A stretch of 64,000 nt of DNA, taken from the NCBI RefSeq assembly GCF_003762925.1, contig NZ_RJUK01000001.1, forward strand, positions 496,001 through 560,000, in the 5' to 3' direction. Made by a program: the position numbers and the translations under genes. Shown in pieces: positions 49,032 through 58,255 of this stretch (positions are counted from its first letter, which is position 1; every line of letters begins with the position of its first letter). The stretch is from Marinimicrobium koreense (lineage in GTDB: Bacteria; Pseudomonadota; Gammaproteobacteria; Pseudomonadales; Cellvibrionaceae). The notes beneath the pieces were generated by a model that was not told the DNA's origin, made no database searches, and worked only from the letters and a program-made list of their open reading frames with translations.

Positions 49032-49192
49032 AAAGCGGGCTCTCTGGTGTGATTTGGCCAAAATACCACAAGTTTTGGCGAAAACAACCATGACAATTGC
49101 CAGTCAGGGCAATACACTTTCCAGCTGTCCAGACCTCGTGTGCCCGCCGTCTGTGGACCCGTCGAGGTTGTTGAATTCAATGGGAGTCAACT

Positions 49193-51097
49193 ATGTCATC
49201 ACTGCCGGTTATTGTGGGATTTGGTGGTTTTAATGCCGCCGGTCGAAGCTCGGGTCATCATGCCTATCGGCGAATGATCATCGAAAGCTTGCCCACACAA
49301 GAGCGGCAGGAGACCCTGGCCGGCCTGGCGGTGCTGATGGGGCTGGTGACTTTCGAAGACAATGCTTATCGGGACGCGGATGACCGCCCCTATGAGCTGG
49401 CCGAGATTGAGCGCCAGTTCGGCCCGGCGATTCTGGAGGGCACGCTGATTCGCCGCATCGACCCGGCGCTTTTTGATGTGGATGCCGCGCACTGGCAGAA
49501 AAGTGCCAGCCTCAGTGGTAGCGAGGCGCCCATGAGTTTTGAATTGTCCGAGCGCGACCTGCCCGAACCGCTGCCTTCCGACTGGCAGGTTCAAACGCTG
49601 GATGATCGGCGCGTCAAAGTCACGCTGACTGGAACACTGGATGTAAAATGGGACAGCTTCCGGGCCCTGCCGGTCAAGTCCGCCGGGCAACTGCCCAAGG
49701 GGTTCGATCCCGGCACTCTGTATAACTCCCGCTTTCATCCCCGAGCCTTGCAGTTGACCGTCATTGGTGCCTCTGATGCGATCCAGTCGGTGGGTGTGCC
49801 CTGGGCTGACATTGCCAATGCGGTTCGTCCGGACCAGGTGAGTGTATATGCCAGCAATGTCATGAGTCAGATGGACGAGGCGGGCTTTGGCGGTTTGCTG
49901 CAGGCGCGCCTGAAGGGCGGTCGGGTCAGTACCAAGCAGTGCCCACTGGGTCTGAACAGCATGCCGGCGGATTTCGTCAACGCCTACATTATCGGCAGCG
50001 TCGGTCAGACCGGGGCCATTGCCGGCGCTTGTGCCTCATTTTTGTATAACCTGCGCGCGGCGGTGGAAGACATTACCGCCGGGCGCTGCCGGGTCGCGGT
50101 GGTGGGTAACGCCGAGGCGCCGATCACCCCGGAAATCATCGATGGTTATGCCACCATGGGTGCTTTGGCCGCCGAAGACAAACTGAAGAAAATCGACGGT
50201 GCCGACGAGACCGACCCTCGTCGGACCAGTCGGCCGTTCGGGGAAAACTGCGGTTTCACCATTGCCGAGTCCAGCCAGTATGTGGTGCTCATGGATGATG
50301 CGCTGGCGCTTGAGCTTGGAGCCGATATTCACGGTGCGGTCAATGACGTGTTCATCAATGCGGACGGTTTCAAAAAGTCGATTTCCGCACCGGGGCCGGG
50401 TAACTACATCACCATGGCCAAAGCGGTCGCCTCCGCGCGCGCCATTCTGGGTGATGAGTCGATCCAGAAGCGCTCCATGATTCAGGCCCACGGCTCCAGC
50501 ACCCCCCAGAATCGGGTGACCGAATCCGAGATCTTTCATCGGGTGGCCGAGGTGTTCGGTATTACCGACTGGCCGGTCACCGCGGTCAAGGCCTATGTGG
50601 GCCACACCCTGTCCGCCGCCAGCGGCGAGCAGTTGATCAACAGCCTCGGTGTGTTCCGTTATGGCTTTGTGCCGGGCATCAAGACCATCGACAAGGTGGC
50701 GGATGACGTGTTTTCCGAACGCCTGACCATTCCTCTGGAAGACCTGGATCGCCGGGAAAATCCGCTGGATGTGGCGTTCCTGAACTCAAAAGGGTTTGGT
50801 GGCAACAATGCCACCGCCAGCGTGCTGGCCCCCCGGGTGGTGGAGCCGATGCTGCGCCGCCGCTACGGTGACTCGGCGTTTGAGGCTTACGCGGCGCGTC
50901 GGGAGTCGGTCCGGGAGCGGGCCGGGGTCTATGATAGCCACGCGCTCAAGGGGCAGTTCGATACTCTGTACCACTTTGGCCAGAACATGATCGATGAGAG
51001 CGAAATCGAGCTGGGCAGCCGGGAGTTGCGCCTGCCGGGCATGGCGCAGAGTATCGACCTTGACCTCCCCAATCGCTACACCGATATGACCGACTGA
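49193..51097 (+). CDS. fabY: Beta-ketoacyl-ACP synthase FabY
   Basis: A 634-residue ketosynthase with the long FabY layout rather than FabB/FabF length, matching the length and MSxLPVIVGFGGxNAAGRSS start of Pseudomonas aeruginosa FabY (PA5174). The Cys-His-His active site is complete: Cys280 (AGACASF), His433 (QAHGSS) and His471 (VGHTLS). FabY condenses acetyl-CoA with malonyl-ACP to start fatty acid synthesis in pseudomonads that lack FabH function. It sits alone, which is normal for this gene. Confidence 0.88.
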   Translation: MSSLPVIVGFGGFNAAGRSSGHHAYRRMIIESLPTQERQETLAGLAVLMGLVTFEDNAYRDADDRPYELAEIERQFGPAILEGTLIRRIDPALFDVDAAHWQKSASLSGSEAPMSFELSERDLPEPLPSDWQVQTLDDRRVKVTLTGTLDVKWDSFRALPVKSAGQLPKGFDPGTLYNSRFHPRALQLTVIGASDAIQSVGVPWADIANAVRPDQVSVYASNVMSQMDEAGFGGLLQARLKGGRVSTKQCPLGLNSMPADFVNAYIIGSVGQTGAIAGACASFLYNLRAAVEDITAGRCRVAVVGNAEAPITPEIIDGYATMGALAAEDKLKKIDGADETDPRRTSRPFGENCGFTIAESSQYVVLMDDALALELGADIHGAVNDVFINADGFKKSISAPGPGNYITMAKAVASARAILGDESIQKRSMIQAHGSSTPQNRVTESEIFHRVAEVFGITDWPVTAVKAYVGHTLSAASGEQLINSLGVFRYGFVPGIKTIDKVADDVFSERLTIPLEDLDRRENPLDVAFLNSKGFGGNNATASVLAPRVVEPMLRRRYGDSAFEAYAARRESVRERAGVYDSHALKGQFDTLYHFGQNMIDESEIELGSRELRLPGMAQSIDLDLPNRYTDMTD

Positions 51098-51292
51098 GCG
51101 CCCGGGCGTCTGCCGGTCGGCCACAAGCGGCTGGCCGGCACGCAAATTGGCCGATCTTTGTCCACATCGGCCTATACAAAGCCGATTCTTTCCCTTAAAA
51201 TACCGCGCCTTTCGCACCCTGTGTGTGATTGGGTCTTTTCACCGGGTGTCGGTAAGTGCCGGCCCCAATTGGAAAATATAGGAAAATCCTCA

Positions 51293-51544
51293 ATGGTAAC
51301 TATTCGTCTGTCACGTGGCGGCTCCAAAAAGCGTCCTTTTTACCACCTGTCCGTAACCGACAGCCGCAGCGCCCGTAACGGCCGTTACATCGAACGCGTT
51401 GGTTTCTTCAACCCGATCGCCCGCGGCCAGGAAGAGCGCCTGCGTATCGACAATGAGCGTGTCGAGTACTGGGTAGGCCAGGGCGCACAGCTGAGCGAGC
51501 GCGTAGCCAGCCTGCTGAAAGAGCAGAAGAAGCAAGCCGCCTAA
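51293..51544 (+). CDS. rpsP: Ribosomal protein bS16
   Basis: An 83-residue S16: [41 protein letters not shown]. The upstream 45 codons are open by chance. First gene of the rpsP-rimM-trmD-rplS operon. Confidence 0.97.
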   Translation: MVTIRLSRGGSKKRPFYHLSVTDSRSARNGRYIERVGFFNPIARGQEERLRIDNERVEYWVGQGAQLSERVASLLKEQKKQAA

Positions 51545-51561
51545 GCGAGGCGCGCTTGACT

Positions 51562-52116
51562 ATGGCTGACGCCCGAACCCGCAACAAGGGGTCAAACCTG
51601 ATTGACGTCGGGCGTATTACCGCCGTATTTGGTATTCAGGGGTGGGTGAAAATTCACTCCTACACCGAGCCGCAGGAGAACCTGTTTGGCTACGGCCCCT
51701 GGTGGTTGAAAACCGCCCGGGGAGTAAAACCGGTAGAAATCGACGACAGTCGACCTCACGGCAAAGGGTTTGTTGCGCACATCAACGGTGTCGACGACCG
51801 CGATGAGGCCGCCCTCTACACCGGGGTGACCATTGCCGTGGAAAAACAGCTGCTCCCGGAGCTGGAAGGGGACGACTATTACTGGCATCAGTTGCAGGGC
51901 CTTCGGGTCGTCAGCCACTGGGACGGTCAGGAGTACGATTTGGGTACCGTGACACGCTTGCTGGAGACTGGCGCCAACGATGTGTTGGTGGTGCAGGGTG
52001 ATACCCAGAGTATCGACCAGAGCGAGCGGTTGATTCCCTATGTGCCCGAACAGTATGTGCGCCGGGTTGACCTGGCGGCAGCGTGTATCGAGGTGGACTG
52101 GGACCCGGAGTTTTGA
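51562..52116 (+). CDS. rimM: 16S rRNA processing protein RimM
   Basis: A 184-residue RimM with the N-terminal RimM barrel ([24 protein letters not shown]) and the C-terminal PRC barrel ([46 protein letters not shown]). It helps mature the 30S head by binding S19. I prefer the ATG at 51562 to a TTG six bases earlier. Confidence 0.96.
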   Translation: MADARTRNKGSNLIDVGRITAVFGIQGWVKIHSYTEPQENLFGYGPWWLKTARGVKPVEIDDSRPHGKGFVAHINGVDDRDEAALYTGVTIAVEKQLLPELEGDDYYWHQLQGLRVVSHWDGQEYDLGTVTRLLETGANDVLVVQGDTQSIDQSERLIPYVPEQYVRRVDLAAACIEVDWDPEF

Positions 52117-52928
52117 GCGAAGCGCCCGAAACACAGCCGGTACGACTGGCGATGGTCAGTCTGTTTCCGGACATGATGCAGGCGGTGACCGGCTACGGTG
52201 TGACCGGTCGGGCCGTCAAGCAGGGGCTGATCGACGTGCAGTGCTGGAACCCCCGGGAGTTTACTCGGGATAAGCACCGCACGGTAGACGATCGACCCTA
52301 CGGTGGCGGTCCCGGCATGGTGATGATGGTGGAGCCTCTGCGCGACGCTATCGCGGCCGCCCAGGCCTGGGCCGGGGAGGACGCACCGGTGATTTATCTG
52401 TCGCCTCAGGGGCGGCCGCTGGATCAGTCTGGCGTAGAAACCCTGGCCAGTTATGGCCCGATGGTGCTGGTGGCGGGACGCTATGAAGGGATTGATGAGC
52501 GTCTGCTGAAGACGGTGGTCGATCAGGAGTGGTCCATCGGGGATTACGTTCTGAGTGGCGGTGAGTTGCCCGCCATGGTGGTGATTGATGCCGTGACCCG
52601 GCTGATTCCAGGCGCTTTGGGGCACGCTCAGTCGGCAGAGCAGGATTCCTTCACGGAGGGGTTGCTGGACTGCCCACACTACACCCGCCCGGAAAATTTT
52701 GAAGGGCATGAGGTCCCGGAAGTGCTACTGTCCGGTGACCACGAAAGAATTCGGCGCTGGCGCCTGAAACAGGCGCTGGGGCGGACCTGGCAGAAACGGC
52801 CAGACTTGCTTGAAGCAATTAACCTAACCGAGGAACAGCATGCGCTGTTGACGGACTTTCGTCGGGACCTTGAAGCACTTAACTCTAGCTGTGAAGCTAC
52901 AGACTCTCAGGAGACTAGGCATGACTAA
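52113..52928 (+). CDS. trmD: tRNA (guanine-N1)-methyltransferase
   Basis: A 271-residue TrmD that methylates G37 of certain tRNAs. Trefoil-knot SPOUT marks: [58 protein letters not shown], and [19 protein letters not shown]. The start is uncertain. TTG at 52113 overlaps the rimM stop (TTTTGA) and yields a normal length; the first ATG (52152) would cut into the first strand; GTG at 52083 lies further inside rimM. The end overlaps rplS by 8 bp. Confidence 0.95.
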   Translation: MSEAPETQPVRLAMVSLFPDMMQAVTGYGVTGRAVKQGLIDVQCWNPREFTRDKHRTVDDRPYGGGPGMVMMVEPLRDAIAAAQAWAGEDAPVIYLSPQGRPLDQSGVETLASYGPMVLVAGRYEGIDERLLKTVVDQEWSIGDYVLSGGELPAMVVIDAVTRLIPGALGHAQSAEQDSFTEGLLDCPHYTRPENFEGHEVPEVLLSGDHERIRRWRLKQALGRTWQKRPDLLEAINLTEEQHALLTDFRRDLEALNSSCEATDSQETRHD

Positions 52929-53271
52929 CAAGATCATTCAGGCGCTCGACGCCGAACAGATGAAACAGGATGTACCGGAATTCGCCCCGGGCGATACCGT
53001 TGTGGTACAGGTAAAGGTAACCGAAGGTAACCGCGAGCGTCTGCAGGCGTTTGAGGGTGTGGTTATCGGTAAGCGTAACCGCGGCCTGAACTCTGCATTC
53101 ACCGTGCGCAAGGTATCCCACGGTGTGGGCGTTGAGCGTACTTTCCAGGTGCACAGCCGTCAGGTTGACAGCATCCAGGTGAAGCGTAAGGGTGATGTTC
53201 GCCAGGCGAAGCTTTACTACCTGCGCGACCTGACCGGCAAGGCAGCACGCATCAAGGAAAAGCTGTCCTAA
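52921..53271 (+). CDS. rplS: Ribosomal protein bL19
   Basis: A 116-residue L19: [33 protein letters not shown], ending [15 protein letters not shown]. The ATG overlaps the end of trmD by 8 bp and GGAG precedes it. Confidence 0.97.
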   Translation: MTNKIIQALDAEQMKQDVPEFAPGDTVVVQVKVTEGNRERLQAFEGVVIGKRNRGLNSAFTVRKVSHGVGVERTFQVHSRQVDSIQVKRKGDVRQAKLYYLRDLTGKAARIKEKLS

Positions 53272-53289
53272 GCGATACGCTGATCCGTT

Positions 53290-53323
53290 CAAAAAAACCG
53301 GGGCCTTGGCTCCGGTTTTTTTA
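53290..53323. terminator. Terminator of the rpsP operon
   Basis: An ACCGGGGCC/GGCTCCGGT stem followed by TTTTTTT, with an A-run before it. Separates the ribosomal operon from xerD. Confidence 0.9.
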
Positions 53324-53356
53324 TGGTATTCTCGCTCCAATGCCAACCAATGACCG

Positions 53357-54268
53357 ATGAGCGCTGTGACCTTACCCGCCCAAGAGAGCCAGGCCCTGGA
53401 GCAATACCTCGACGCCATCTGGATGGAAAAAGGCCTCAGTGAGAATACCCTGAACTCCTATCGGCGCGACCTGGAGGCGTTTGCGCGCTGGCTGGTCGAG
53501 CAGGGCAGGGGGCTGATGTCGTTGGATGCGGTCTCCGCCTATGACTACCTCGCCTACCGTCACCGAAAGGGCTATTCCAGTCGCTCCACGGCGCGCTTTC
53601 TCTCCTGTGTTCGCGGCTTTTACCGCCACCAGATCCGCGAAGGGCGGCTGGCGGAAAATCCCCTGGCCCTCGTGGACAACCCGAAACTGCCCAAATCGTT
53701 ACCCAAGTCCCTCACCGAGGCCGATGTTGAGCGGCTGCTGATGGCACCGGATCTGGAAGATCCAGTGGGCTTTCGCGACCGTACCATGCTGGAGGTTCTG
53801 TACGCCTGTGGTCTTCGGGTCAGCGAGTTGGTGGGGCTCACGCTGGCGCAGGTCAATCTTCGCCAGGGGGTGGTCCGGGTCATGGGAAAGGGCAGTAAGG
53901 AGCGACTGGTGCCGCTCGGTGAGGAAGCAATCGACTGGATTTCCCGTTATCTACAGGAAGCGAGACCTGTGCTCTTGCATAATGCGCCCAGTGAAGTACT
54001 CTTTCCCAGCACTCGCGCCCGAGAGATGACCCGTCAGACGTTTTGGCACAGAATTAAACATTGGGCGCTGGTGGCGGGTATCGACAAACCCCTGTCGCCT
54101 CATACGCTGCGACACGCCTTTGCGACCCACCTGTTGAACCACGGGGCGGATTTGCGGGTCGTACAGTTATTGCTGGGCCACAGTGATCTGTCGACTACCC
54201 AGATATACACCCATGTCGCCCGGGCGCGGATGCAGGAGCAGCATCGCCAGCATCACCCCCGGGGATGA
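53357..54268 (+). CDS. xerD: Site-specific tyrosine recombinase XerD
   Basis: A 303-residue chromosome-dimer resolvase. N-terminal core-binding domain (ENTLNSYRRDLEAFARWL), then the catalytic set Arg154 (GLRVSELVGL), His249-x2-Arg252 (HTLRHAFATHLL) and Tyr284 (TTQIYTHV). Placement between rplS and dsbC is the conserved XerD location and distinguishes it from XerC or island integrases. Confidence 0.95.
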   Translation: MSAVTLPAQESQALEQYLDAIWMEKGLSENTLNSYRRDLEAFARWLVEQGRGLMSLDAVSAYDYLAYRHRKGYSSRSTARFLSCVRGFYRHQIREGRLAENPLALVDNPKLPKSLPKSLTEADVERLLMAPDLEDPVGFRDRTMLEVLYACGLRVSELVGLTLAQVNLRQGVVRVMGKGSKERLVPLGEEAIDWISRYLQEARPVLLHNAPSEVLFPSTRAREMTRQTFWHRIKHWALVAGIDKPLSPHTLRHAFATHLLNHGADLRVVQLLLGHSDLSTTQIYTHVARARMQEQHRQHHPRG

Positions 54269-54315
54269 CGCGTCAGTGTCGTTGAATACTTTGAAATTGT
54301 GACAGGAAAACGTTT

Positions 54316-55074
54316 ATGTTGAAGCAAGTGGCGGTTGGTTTGATGGTCCTGATGGGGAGTGTGTTGGCCCAGGCTCAGGAAATGTCCACCGAGGACCGTA
54401 TTCTCAAGGCCCTCTCCGAGGCACGTCCCGATTTTGAGTTTACCGATGTGCGCCCGGCGCCCATTGAGGGGCTTTACCAGGCTCGGGTGGTCGGCGGACC
54501 GGTGCTCTATGTCTCTCCGGACGCGCAACTGATGATTGCCGGTGACATGTTCACCATTGAGCCCGGTGGCTTTGGGCGCTACGAAGACCCGGCGGTCGTG
54601 GAAAAGCGCAAGCAGCTTGCCGCTCAATTGGATGAAGAAGACACCATTGCCTTCGCTCCGGAGGGTGAGAGCAAAGCGGTGGTGTATGTGTTCACGGATG
54701 TGGACTGCGGGTACTGCCGTCGCCTGCACAGTCAGATGAGCGCCTATCAGGACGGTGGTGAAACCAAGCCCGGCTACAATGACCTGGGCATCGAAATTCG
54801 TTACCTGGCCTATCCTCGGGCCGGTGTGGGCAGCCCCTCCGCCCAAAAGCTGGAAACCGCCTGGTGTGCGGACGACCAGCAGGCCGTACTGGATCGTCTG
54901 AAAAACCTCCAGTCGGTGGACAACAAATCCTGTGATAACAACCCGGTGGCTAAACATTATCGCCTCGGTGGCGAGTTCGGCGTGAACGGCACGCCGGCGC
55001 TGGTGCTGCCCAACGGGACGGTGCAGCCCGGCTATGTGCCGCCGGCGCAGCTCGCCCAGACTCTGGGGCTCTGA
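54316..55074 (+). CDS. dsbC: Thiol:disulfide interchange protein DsbC
   Basis: A 252-residue periplasmic disulfide isomerase. Signal peptide (about 1-20), N-terminal dimerisation domain (LYQARVVGGPVLYVSPDAQLMIAGDMFTI), and thioredoxin domain with Cys131-Gly-Tyr-Cys134. A second Cys pair (AWCADD..SCDNN) matches the structural disulfide. FGVNGTPALVL holds the cis-Pro loop. Conserved neighbour of xerD and hom. Confidence 0.95.
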   Translation: MLKQVAVGLMVLMGSVLAQAQEMSTEDRILKALSEARPDFEFTDVRPAPIEGLYQARVVGGPVLYVSPDAQLMIAGDMFTIEPGGFGRYEDPAVVEKRKQLAAQLDEEDTIAFAPEGESKAVVYVFTDVDCGYCRRLHSQMSAYQDGGETKPGYNDLGIEIRYLAYPRAGVGSPSAQKLETAWCADDQQAVLDRLKNLQSVDNKSCDNNPVAKHYRLGGEFGVNGTPALVLPNGTVQPGYVPPAQLAQTLGL

Positions 55075-55247
55075 GGGCCCCATTCCTGTCGCCAATTGAC
55101 ACCTCGCGAGCGGCCCAGTAAGGTTGCTCGCCCGCGCCTCGCTCCGGGGCGCGCATTCCAGTAGAATAGCCGGTCTCGCCCGCCCGCACCCAGCGTTGGC
55201 GGGCGTTACCTTTTACCAGCAGGGCTCATTTTTTGGGGGAGAGAAGT

Positions 55248-56555
55248 TTGAAACCGGTCAAAATAGGTATCTGTGGCCTCGGCACTGTCGGCAGCGGCAC
55301 GGTCAACGTTCTTCATCGCAACAGCCGGGTGATCAACGCCCGTGCCGGTTGTGACATTGTGATTGGCCAGGTCGCCTGTCGTCGCGACGATGTGGACTGC
55401 GACATCTCCGGGCTGAACGTCACCCGCGATATCTTTGAGGTTGCTACCAACCCGGACATCGACATTCTGATCGAGCTGATCGGCGGAATTGATGTGGCCC
55501 GCGAGCTGATTCTCAAGGCGATTGAGCACGGCAAGCACGTGGTTACCGCCAACAAGGCCCTGATTGCCGAGCACGGTAACGAGATTTTTGCCGCCGCCAA
55601 TGAAAAGGGTGTGACCGTAGCCTTTGAAGCCGCCGTGGCCGGTGGTATCCCCATCATCAAGGCGATCCGTGAGGGCCTGTCTGCCAACAAGATCGAGTGG
55701 CTGGCGGGTATCATCAACGGCACTGGTAACTTCATTCTCACCGAAATGCGCGACAAGGGTCGCGGTTTCTCCGAGGTGCTGGAAGAGGCTCAGGAGCTGG
55801 GTTACGCCGAAGCCGACCCGACGTTTGACGTCGAGGGCATCGACGCGGCCCACAAGCTGGTAATCCTGGCCTCCATCGCTTTCGGTATCCCCCTGCAGTT
55901 CGACAAAGTATTCACCGAAGGCATCAGTCGTATCGCCCCGCAGGACGTTCAGTACGCCCAGGAGTTGGGTTACCGGATCAAGCATCTGGGGATTGCCCAG
56001 AAAGGGCCCAAGGGCATTGAGCTGCGCGTGCATCCGACCCTGATTCCCCAGAAGCGCCTGATCGCCAATGTGGATGGCGTGATGAACGCCGTGTTGGTCA
56101 AGGGCGATGCCGTCGGCCCGACCCTGTATTATGGTGCCGGTGCTGGGGCCGAACCCACTGCCTCGGCCGTACTGGCGGATATCGTCGATGTCGCGCGCAC
56201 CCTGACCGCTGACCCCGAGCACCGGGTTCCCTACCTCGGCTTCCAGCAGGAACAGCTGCGCAGCGAACTGGAAATCGTGCCCATTGAAGAGGTCGAGACT
56301 GCTTACTATCTGCGCATGTCGGCTCTGGACAAACCCGGGGTGCTGTCGCAGGTTGCACAAATTCTGAGTGACTCCGGCATCAGTATCGAAGCCCTGATCC
56401 AGAAAGAGGCCGCGGACGAAGAAGAAATCGTTCCGTTGATTCTGTTGACCAACCGGGCCGTGGAAAAGCAACTGGTCGAGGCGATCATCAAGATCGAATC
56501 CCTGAGCTCCATCACCGGCCCGATTACCCGCATCCGTGTGGAGCCATTGAAGTGA
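55248..56555 (+). CDS. hom: Homoserine dehydrogenase
   Basis: A 435-residue monofunctional enzyme: NAD(P)-binding GICGLGTVGSGTV, catalytic domain AGIINGTGNFILTEM and FDVEGIDAAHKLVIL, and a C-terminal ACT domain (about 350-430) for threonine feedback. The start is TTG at 55248, which gives MKPVKIGICGLG as in pseudomonads and follows GGGGGAGAG by five bases; a TTG at 55233 is less likely. The stop overlaps the thrC start. Confidence 0.96.
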   Translation: MKPVKIGICGLGTVGSGTVNVLHRNSRVINARAGCDIVIGQVACRRDDVDCDISGLNVTRDIFEVATNPDIDILIELIGGIDVARELILKAIEHGKHVVTANKALIAEHGNEIFAAANEKGVTVAFEAAVAGGIPIIKAIREGLSANKIEWLAGIINGTGNFILTEMRDKGRGFSEVLEEAQELGYAEADPTFDVEGIDAAHKLVILASIAFGIPLQFDKVFTEGISRIAPQDVQYAQELGYRIKHLGIAQKGPKGIELRVHPTLIPQKRLIANVDGVMNAVLVKGDAVGPTLYYGAGAGAEPTASAVLADIVDVARTLTADPEHRVPYLGFQQEQLRSELEIVPIEEVETAYYLRMSALDKPGVLSQVAQILSDSGISIEALIQKEAADEEEIVPLILLTNRAVEKQLVEAIIKIESLSSITGPITRIRVEPLK

Positions 56556-57949
56556 AATACATCAGCACTCGGGGCCAGGCCCCGGCCCTCGATTTTGAAG
56601 ACGTTGTCCTGACCGGGTTGGCGCCAGATGGCGGCCTGTATGTACCGGAAACGCTGCCGGAATTCAGCCAGGAAGAAATCGCCTCCTGGGCGGGCCTCTC
56701 CTACGAAGAGCTCGCGTTCAAAATTATGGCCCCGTTCGTTTCCGGTGCCGTATCCGATGCGGAACTCAAGCAGATCATCAGTGAGGCCTACAGCAGCTTC
56801 CGCCACGACGCCATTGCGCCTCTGGTGCAGACGGCGCACAACGAATGGATTCTGGAACTGTTCCAGGGTCCGACCCTGGCGTTCAAGGATTTCGCCCTTC
56901 AGTTCCTCGGCCACCTGCTCGATCACCTGCTGAAAAAGCGTCAGCAGAAAGTGGTGGTCATGGGGGCAACCTCCGGGGATACCGGATCGGCGGCGATTGA
57001 AGGCTGCCGCCGGTGCGACAATATCGATATTTACATTCTGCACCCCTACAAGCGGGTGTCGGATGTACAGCGCCGACAGATGACCACGGTGCTGGAAGAT
57101 AACGTGCATAACATCGCGTTGGAAGGCAACTTTGACGATTGCCAGAATATGGTGAAAGCCAGTTTCGGCGATCAGTCATTTCTGCCCGAAGATCGTCAAC
57201 TGGTGGCGGTCAATTCGATCAACTGGGCGCGCATCATGGCCCAGATCGTTTACTACTTTTACGCGGGCCTGGCGTTGGGCGCACCGGCACGTCCTATCTC
57301 TTTCTCGGTGCCTACGGGTAACTTCGGCGATATTTTTGCCGGTTATCTGGCCAAGCGCATGGGGCTGCCCATCGATCAGTTGGTGATCGCCACCAACAGC
57401 AACGATATTCTGCATCGCTGCCTGAGTGGCAATGATCACAGCAAGCAGCCGCTCCAGCATACCTTGTCGCCGAGCATGGATATCATGGTATCCAGTAACT
57501 TCGAGCGCATGTTGTTCGATCTGTACGATCGCGACGGTGACAAAATCCGCGGCCTGATGGAGGACTTCAAGTCCGGCGCCATGCATCTGGATGAGTCGGC
57601 GTTGTCGAAGGCGCGTGAGCTGTTCAGCAGTTACAAGGTGGATGATGATGTGATGCTCGAGGTGATTCGAGATGTGTTTGAGCGCACTGAATACCTGCTG
57701 GATCCGCATACGGCGATCGGTTTGAAGGCGGCCCGCGAAACGCGCCGTCGTCAGGATATTCCGATGGTCTGCCTGGCCACGGCCCATCCGGCGAAATTCC
57801 CGGAGGCGGTGCGCAAGGCCGGTCAGGATACCGATCCGGCGCTGCCACACCACATGGCGGACCTCTTCCAGCGCGAGGAGCGCTACGAAGTATTGGCCAA
57901 CGACATCGGCACCGTACAGTCCTACATCGCCAAAAATTTAAAAGCGTAG
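56552..57949 (+). CDS. thrC: Threonine synthase
   Basis: A 465-residue PLP enzyme that converts phosphohomoserine to threonine. N-terminal MKYISTRGQAPALDFEDVVLTGLAPDGGLYVPE, PLP lysine Lys112 in LAFKDFALQ, and the glycine-rich phosphate loop GATSGDTGSAA. GTG start overlaps the hom TGA by 3 bases, so the pair is translationally coupled. No thrB is present nearby. Confidence 0.96.
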   Translation: MKYISTRGQAPALDFEDVVLTGLAPDGGLYVPETLPEFSQEEIASWAGLSYEELAFKIMAPFVSGAVSDAELKQIISEAYSSFRHDAIAPLVQTAHNEWILELFQGPTLAFKDFALQFLGHLLDHLLKKRQQKVVVMGATSGDTGSAAIEGCRRCDNIDIYILHPYKRVSDVQRRQMTTVLEDNVHNIALEGNFDDCQNMVKASFGDQSFLPEDRQLVAVNSINWARIMAQIVYYFYAGLALGAPARPISFSVPTGNFGDIFAGYLAKRMGLPIDQLVIATNSNDILHRCLSGNDHSKQPLQHTLSPSMDIMVSSNFERMLFDLYDRDGDKIRGLMEDFKSGAMHLDESALSKARELFSSYKVDDDVMLEVIRDVFERTEYLLDPHTAIGLKAARETRRRQDIPMVCLATAHPAKFPEAVRKAGQDTDPALPHHMADLFQREERYEVLANDIGTVQSYIAKNLKA

Positions 57950-57980
57950 GGCGTAAGGTTACTTCGGATTGTAGTGCTGC

Positions 57981-58133
57981 GGTTGGGTAACCCCTTGTGA
58001 GACACGCCGTAAATACATCCCTGTAGGCTCATCACCCGCCGGTCCCCTTCGCGCTCCCGGCGCTACGGGACACTTCCCACATCCATGTGGGGCGTCCAAG
58101 GCGGGTGACGGTCTCACAAGGGGTCACCCAACC
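57981..58133. repeat. Long-arm palindromic element, copy E
   Basis: Arms 57981-58003 and 58111-58133 are 23-nt inverted repeats with one mismatch. The left arm runs into ACACGCCGTAAATACATCC, the family motif. The inside holds a CCACATCCATGTGGG hairpin like the one in copy A. It occupies most of the 306-bp thrC-recJ gap; the rest holds a REP palindrome. Confidence 0.8.
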
Positions 58134-58182
58134 TCCGCGGTGCCAACGTAATGTTCCGGGAAATAGCATCGCACGCAGGTTG

Positions 58183-58217
58183 CGTAGGGCGGATAAGCCG
58201 AAGGCGCATCCGCCGTA
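58183..58217. repeat. REP-like palindrome
   Basis: CGTAGGGCGGATAAGCC paired with GGCGCATCCGCCGTA, identical in most bases to the copy at 827. It is 39 bp before the recJ ATG and would be in its mRNA leader. Confidence 0.75.
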
Positions 58218-58255
58218 ACCAAAGCCGAATCCCTCTAATTTCACCGACGGACCTC

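Noticed and set aside
53357-54268. Tyrosine recombinase as the integrase of the tRNA-Pro island
   Set aside because: Sequence order rplS-xerD-dsbC is the conserved XerD place, 30 kb from the island.
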